From NCBI GenBank assembly GCA_910589415.1, contig OU342636.1, positions 40,191,735 to 40,255,734 of the forward strand: a DNA stretch of 64,000 bases, given 5' to 3'. The DNA is from Malachius bipustulatus (Eukaryota; Arthropoda; Insecta; Coleoptera; Melyridae). A program made the translations under genes and the position numbers. The notes beneath the pieces are model-generated. The model had not been told where the DNA came from, did no database searches, and saw only the letters and a program-made list of their open reading frames with translations. Each line of letters begins with the position of its first letter. The first letter of the stretch is position 1. Positions 58,014-64,000 of the stretch are shown one piece after another.

Positions 58014-59684
58014 AAATATATATATATATATATCGTGGGCAGGTGAATTTTGGAAAACCACTTTTTCGTGATCTGGGGGTCATGATCGGTGGACATTTGA
58101 TGAGTTTGGGTGATTTTCGAAAAGTGATGTCGTCCTCAATAGTGTATTTTTTTATTAAAAAAATACACTAATAATCAGCACTTTCAGTCGCGCATCCCTC
58201 TTATGAGAGGAAGGGAGTCCGCCACCCAGGGACGCGCCTCTGGTGTGAGTGTGCCAGGTTGATTTTTCAGATTTTTTTTCTCGCACTGTAGTAAAGTTAA
58301 AGATGAGGATACGCTATTAATGACTTTAGAAGCCATCTAGTGAAATGGTCACTTAAAGAAAAAAGTCACTTGAACGTTTATTGCGTCTTTCCAGATCTGT
58401 CTAATGTGTATTTGGCTCAATAACTCTCCACTTTGTAACGTGTCAAGTATCAAAATATGGAGCCCTCAGGATCATCCATGGAGTTTTACAGGATGCGACA
58501 TTGTGACGTTTCTCTTTAATAATTAAACGTTGCATTTAATCAATTTAAAACTTCCGTCATACAGCCGCTAAGCTGAGAGCTTAGAACTCAAGACTGTGTA
58601 AGCCCAGTGGGGTCATTTTTTTCACCATGGATTACTCCCTCCCCCCCTTCTAATTCATGACCAAAATGCAGGATCTCCAAAATTAAAGGCCCCAAAAAAA
58701 AGACCTGATTGAGACCCCCGATCAAAAAACAGTAGTTAAGAGTTTATTAAGTGCCACTACCTTGATTTTTAAAGTTTTTTTTTCATCACACGGTAGGTGT
58801 GTGTGAAGTGCGATCATTTTAATGACTTTAGAAGCCGATATTTCCCTAAATAAATATTCACATAAAGAATAGAACCATTTTAAAACTTTTATTGCTATTT
58901 TGAAGCCCCGTTGGACTATAATACACAATGAATTGCGGGAAATTTATTTTGTTTTCATCCCTCAGTTGATGCATAGAAAGCTATGAAAAATTTCCTTACT
59001 CATTAGCAGAACAATGTAGGTATGTAGGTATTTACCATTTTAATATCCTCACAATATGTACCGCTATCTTCAATCAGCTGCAGAGGTGGTTTCCTCTCTA
59101 TCCCTGTATTATATAATTGGCCTATATTCAGTCTAATCTCTTCATCGGAGGTTCCGGCAAAGGCTGGCTTGACTGACAGCTGATTTACATGCTGAAACGT
59201 GTTCCAATGACTAATCGCCATTAATATGATAATTTCAGGCCTGAATTTGGATAATTATTAGTATGGTGCGTGTTAATTTTCAACGGAAATGGCCATTGTG
59301 TGGCAGTAGGCCCTTTGTGATTATTGACAGTGGCGCCTTTGTCGACGAAATGTCTCAGATCTAGTTAAAAACTGTTTTAGTCGGTATAATATTGAAGTTC
59401 ACTCAAATTATTAAACTTATTGGAGAATAATCATTTATAGGTACTTAGTTTTTTCCGGAGTAAATTTTATTTTGTATTTGTCTGTTATTTGCTTAGAAAA
59501 ATCTCTCATCCCATCACTATACCTAGTAACTTTATCGTAGAAAAATATTTTTTTTATCAAACATGAATAGGGCTTTATATGGGTAATTTTTCAAAAAGAA
59601 AATTTTTATAGTTAAAAAAAGCACTACTGTGTTAAATAAATCTATAAAGGTACTACTGCAAAAAATTAGGGGAACACTTTTTTA
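58014..59684. other. Unassigned DNA with a 31-bp palindrome
   Basis: The AT tract after the main palindrome is followed by unassigned sequence. At 58140-58170 there is a 31-bp palindrome (TAGTGTATTTTTTTATT...AATACACTA) nearly identical to one at 12095-12124 beside the plus copy of the ~640-bp repeat. No genes recognised in the rest. Confidence 0.5.
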
Positions 59685-61624
59685 GGTTTCCTCGCCGACA
59701 AACCAGTCACTAGATTTCCTCAAGACTTTACGTGAATCAAGCAACAAAGGTATTTTGCAAAATTCGCAAAATCAAAATTTAAATTTTGAATTTTCATCAT
59801 ATAACTACCAGAAGCTCAATCACCTCTCAACAGCCTTGAAGAGTTGATTCAAACTCACTGCAGACTCTCAGCACCAAATGTTTGCGGATATCGTCATTCA
59901 TTGTGAATAGACAGTTTTTACTGCAAAACTGTCCTGCAAAAGTGACTACAAGATGTTCAAAGATTGCTCGAGTTTGATGCAAATCGATTTTTCTTATTAT
60001 GAAAGAGGTCGTTCAATTGTAAATTGTTCGAAATGTCCAAAGTGTTTGGCAACTTCTTCATTTGGAAGCAGGTTGCTCTTACCACTTCTTTTTTGACCAT
60101 TTTATGTTATTTTAATACATTTTTACTCACACATTCTTGTTCACTGAAGTGTCTGGTACTCCTTGCCTCCATTCTTGGAGCTCGAGTCCCGTGTTAAATC
60201 CCCCGCAACTCTTTTTACCTCCTCCTGCGAGAATGGAAACGAATTTTTTTCATGGAAACAGGTTAGCTTACCCTTGTGATGGTTTGAAAAGATTTCTTTA
60301 TACTCTCAAAGACCTAAGAACCATTATATTGTAACCGAAAGGTAAATTTTTGTCTTTTAAAATTTTGTTAAATTATCGAAAGCTTGAAGGTAGATCAACA
60401 CTTTTACTTACCAATAACATTACCAAAATTCACACAGAAAGTCCTTAACTCAGAATCAAAGCCTTTATTTGAAATGCTGCCAGGCAGTTTTTGAGGTGTC
60501 TAAGTCTTGATTTTGGTTCATTGCACCATTTATGGTGGTCAGCGAACTGTGGATTACAAAGTTAATGACATATTGTGGGATGTGAAATGTCAACGTCGCA
60601 TAGGTTCCTGTACTTATGAACAAAGGATGTGCCTCTGACCGAATTTGCCCCAAACTTGAGTGGTATTTGCAAATCTTGTTGTCACTTTTGCAGGAGTTCG
60701 AACAAAGAACTCTCTCCTCATAATGAATGATGATATCCGCAAAACATTTGGTACAGCGAGTCTACAGGGACTTTGCATCAGTCCTTCAAACCTTTAAAGG
60801 GTGATTGAACTTATGGTGGTTATAGAGGACAAGCTCAAAATTTAAATTTTGAAACCGCGTGAAGTTGATTCTACATGGCTCCATTCCAAGTCATCTTACA
60901 CCTTAATCCAGAGACACCCAAATCAGGGAATTGAAAATTTCGAGAATCCCTTGCTGCTTGCTTCATGCAAAATTTTAAGGCAATCTCTGATTCAGGGATG
61001 GGCGTGTAAACAATTAATTGTAAACAATTCAATTCCATTTCCATGGTTTACACAGTCTATTTTTATGTTATGAAAGTAAAGAATGTAAACAATAATGTAA
61101 ACAATTAATTTTATTTTTATGAAATCTTAGATTTGAAAATTTATCATTGCGTAGGTACTTACTGATCGTTCACGTCCACTCATTTTTTGAATAAAGTAAT
61201 TCATAAATAAATAATAAAACGATTTACTGGTTTAAATGTTTATAGTAATAGTTGTGTTCAGTTGGCTTGACTACCTGTTTCTACTTCCTTCTGCTTTGCC
61301 TATGCCTATGCGTAGGTACCAGAGACGTAAAAGTGTAGTAAGTCTCTGATACCTACTAATAAAACTATCTACTATCTTCTCAATTTTGTGCTCAAACCTC
61401 AATAAATCCAAGTTATGTAAATTTATACTTTTCATAGCAATGACGTCACTGATAGCGATAGCATTGACAGCGACAGATGACACCATTGCTTAAATTTTTT
61501 ACAATAATTGTTTACATTATTTACATTGTTTACATATTATTTACATGAAAAGTGTAAAGCATACCTATTTCTTTACACGTAAACGCCCATCCCTGTCTCT
61601 GATGTGTTTGTCAGCGAGGAAACC
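59685..61624. mobile_element. Foldback element interrupted by a hAT-type insertion
   Basis: GGTTTCCTCGCCGACAAACC (59685) is mirrored by GTTTGTCAGCGAGGAAACC (to 61624). After removing the nested element, the arms keep matching: GATTTCCTCAAGACTTTACG on the left parallels the reverse of GCAAAATTTTAAGGCAATCT on the right. CAAAATTTAAATTTTGAA lies at about 59772 and 60837, and CGGATATCGTCATTCATT (59885) is inverted near 60724-60741. No transposase seen. Confidence 0.7.
60992..61595. mobile_element. Non-autonomous hAT-type element, 8-bp TSD
   Basis: The ends CAGGGATGGGCG (60993) and CGCCCATCCCTG (to 61595) are inverted repeats of the hAT type. TCTCTGAT flanks both sides (60984-60991 and 61596-61603), an 8-bp target duplication as made by hAT transposases. 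The ~600-bp interior has many GTAAACAAT/TTGTTTAC words and no transposase. It lies inside the right arm of the surrounding foldback, so it is the younger insertion. Confidence 0.85.
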
Positions 61625-64000
61625 CCAAAAAGGGTTTCCCTAGAATGTACATAGAAACATACATTAAAACTCTAACGCTCTGGTTATTAGATTAAATAAA
61701 CATTGATTACAGTATTAATATAATAATATGCAATTTTGCTTAATACTGTTCATTGGTTCATGGTATTCAAGAAAAAGTTTTTCCTTCATGACAGTGTATT
61801 GTGGATTATTCAAATGTTCATTTTAGTCGACTTCAAGATATCTAGACGTTTGCCATTATGTAAGCTGCGCTGAAATTTGAAGAGTTAAGTCGATATATTC
61901 TTCATTCTCATCATTTATGTTTTGTTCAACACAATACGTTCCATATAATAATATATTTATTTTTTATTATGTGTATCGTGGGTCTGACTGATATGCCATG
62001 CTGATGAGTTCATAATAAAGACGAAACGGTACCGTCCATGTCTTTAGTTTCACCTCACATACTGATAATATATTCATATAAGGCTTATAAGAAACACTAC
62101 CATGATAAGCTATGTAAGTATGTATTTGAAATTATTTTTGAAATTTGTTTCTACATAACTGCACAGAATAAACTCGGACCGTTCAATCTCATAAAAAAGA
62201 CACAAAAATGCTTGTAAAATGTGCAAAAATGATGTGCCAAATTTCAAGGTTTCTTTTACAATAATTAATTCTATATCATAAAGTCCTAAGAAGACATAAT
62301 CTCACTCATAATCAAGTCATCGTTGTATAAATTTGTAATAAATTAACAACAAATTAACGTAGGTACCCAAAATAAAAGGCGGACAATAGATTTTAACATA
62401 TTTTTAAATCTCTTTAACCGAGTCAGTCAACGTGAAGATTTTCTTGATAAATTCCACACCACAGAAACTTGGAATTCGGGAACAATGAACGGACGTTAGG
62501 ATTGTTATAATTACGAGCATCTGATTAAATGGTAATTCAGTGCATTACTTTTAGATAAAAAATTCCACATTTTGTTTTCGTCATACAAATGACGAAATAA
62601 ATCATTTACTATCACCGCATTGAGCTACCATATTATACATACCAAACATAATAGGTACACCTATTTTCTTGGAAATTGTTGCACTATGTAGATAAATATC
62701 TACATAATATAATTAGGTATCTGATTTTAGTTTTCAGAGCAGATATATAAATTTTTTGGAGATGAATAATGCATACGTTGAATATACCTAAAAAAAGTCC
62801 TGCTTAAACCGGATAATAAAATATAATGGAGAAAACAGAAAATGAAGTAACTGTTTAAAAGAAATTTTTCACTTTCTCTGTGATATGATCATGTCTATAA
62901 TTGACTAACAATAATAGACCGTTATTTTATACCTTATGTTATGCACTTGGTATTCTTCAGGGTGTAACAGCGCATAGAGAAGTTGCTGGAGTCTCAATAA
63001 CACCCAGAGAATTTAAATCGATTGTTAGATCGATTGTATTGATGAAGCAAGAGACATCGTACACAAGATATAGGTACATTAGGCACGCTTTCAGAAACCG
63101 CATTATTCATCCGTTGCATAGAATCTCTGTGTGTGGTCCGAAACAAATTGGCTTATTTCAAAGAGGACTCAAACTAGTTTTCTTTTAAGGGTGTAAATAA
63201 ATCAGGATGGAATCAAGGAATAAGATTATAAAGACCAGCAAGAGCATAAAAAACTGCTTGATCAAGAAAATCATAAACATGCCCGTAAAGTATCCTTGAA
63301 TTTCCATAAACATGAACCATATTGTGACGCGATAATAGCTTGAACTGTTAAAGCGTTTTCATACGATCCGGTTCCGAGGCAATATGGCATCTGAACTGTG
63401 AGTGAAGTTATCCACACTAATCCAGCAACACGCCTATGCTCTCCACTTAGAAGCAAAGTGTAGTGTGAAAAGTCTATGAGAAAAGATGGATAGGAGACGT
63501 TCAATGGAGATAGCTCTGATTGATGTCATGATAAGCGAAAATTCGGAAAAGTAAAGTGAAAAACGGAAAATTCTGAGTACAGCTACTATTGAGAGTCTGG
63601 ATTGGTATCGATCATTTTAATCATACTTCAGCTTCCGTATTGCCTTGAGAGGAATTACTGCATCCGGTAAACCGCATCAAAACAGGATCTTATAGTCCAA
63701 AAGTGTTACCCGAAAGACGTGGGTCCCCGTCCCCTCCTCATCTTCCCAAACAATTTTTTATATTGAAGATATTAAACATCACAATCCAGCTGGACAAAGC
63801 TATAATATCGTTTTCTAGAAAAACTTAACTATTTCTAAAGCAATTCAGAAAATGGGTCCGTTTGGAAATTTTTTAAGGTTTACAAAAAGTTATTAAACAA
63901 CATTTCTTATACAGGGTGGGTCATCAAAAAGGTAACAGGCCTAATAATTTTGAAACCGCAGATGGATGCGAAAAACCCGTCGATTTTTTTATTGAGGGTT
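61625..64000. other. Unassigned AT-rich DNA
   Basis: Short open frames only (62901-63188, 95 codons, not recognised). ACAGGGTGGGTCATCAAAAA at about 63912 looks like the start of another repeat running off the window. Confidence 0.35.

Overview
This window is eukaryotic and looks like insect nuclear DNA. It is AT-rich, has no operon structure, shows scattered AGGTA/TACCT microsatellite-like motifs, and is packed with arthropod-type transposons. A hemipteran or lepidopteran source is a guess from the base style only. I found no convincing host gene, tRNA or rRNA. Every open frame I could identify belongs to a mobile element, and only one large coding region (36132-39170) is intact.

Layout. 1-3.5 kb: unassigned. 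3.5-18 kb: a series of foldback and MITE-like inverted repeats (3530-5618, 6376-6499, 6655-8060, 9906-10379, 14265-14715, 14912-15040, 15706-16608, 17869-18057) plus a repeat built of ~640-bp units (12125-13620). 19.3-19.85 kb: decayed Gypsy-type integrase (minus). 21.4-21.8 kb: 147-bp tandem array. 23.7-31.3 kb: nested insertions, with two oppositely oriented LTR copies (one inside a Tc1-like transposase pseudogene) and a third LTR copy inside a degenerate Jockey/R1-like retrotransposon. 33.4-34.5 kb: Penelope-like element (PLE) pseudogene. 35.7-39.4 kb: nearly intact Jockey/CR1-group non-LTR retrotransposon. 40-49 kb: LTR fragments, two clean solo LTRs with target-site duplications (TSDs), and a second PLE pseudogene. 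50-55 kb: a 2-kb foldback and non-LTR 3' ends. 55.9-58 kb: an inverted copy of the ~640-bp repeat family, next to a near-perfect 624-bp palindrome that carries a type I hammerhead ribozyme in each arm. 59.7-61.6 kb: a foldback with a nested hAT-type element flanked by an 8-bp TSD.

The most interesting points are the paired inverted hammerhead ribozymes (57472-57531 and 57872-57931) and the LTR family. Four LTR copies have 4-bp TSDs, and two of those share an odd 'LTR + primer-binding-site stub + last 10 bp of LTR' structure at independent sites. The window reads as a transposon graveyard in which insertion order can be deduced from nesting.
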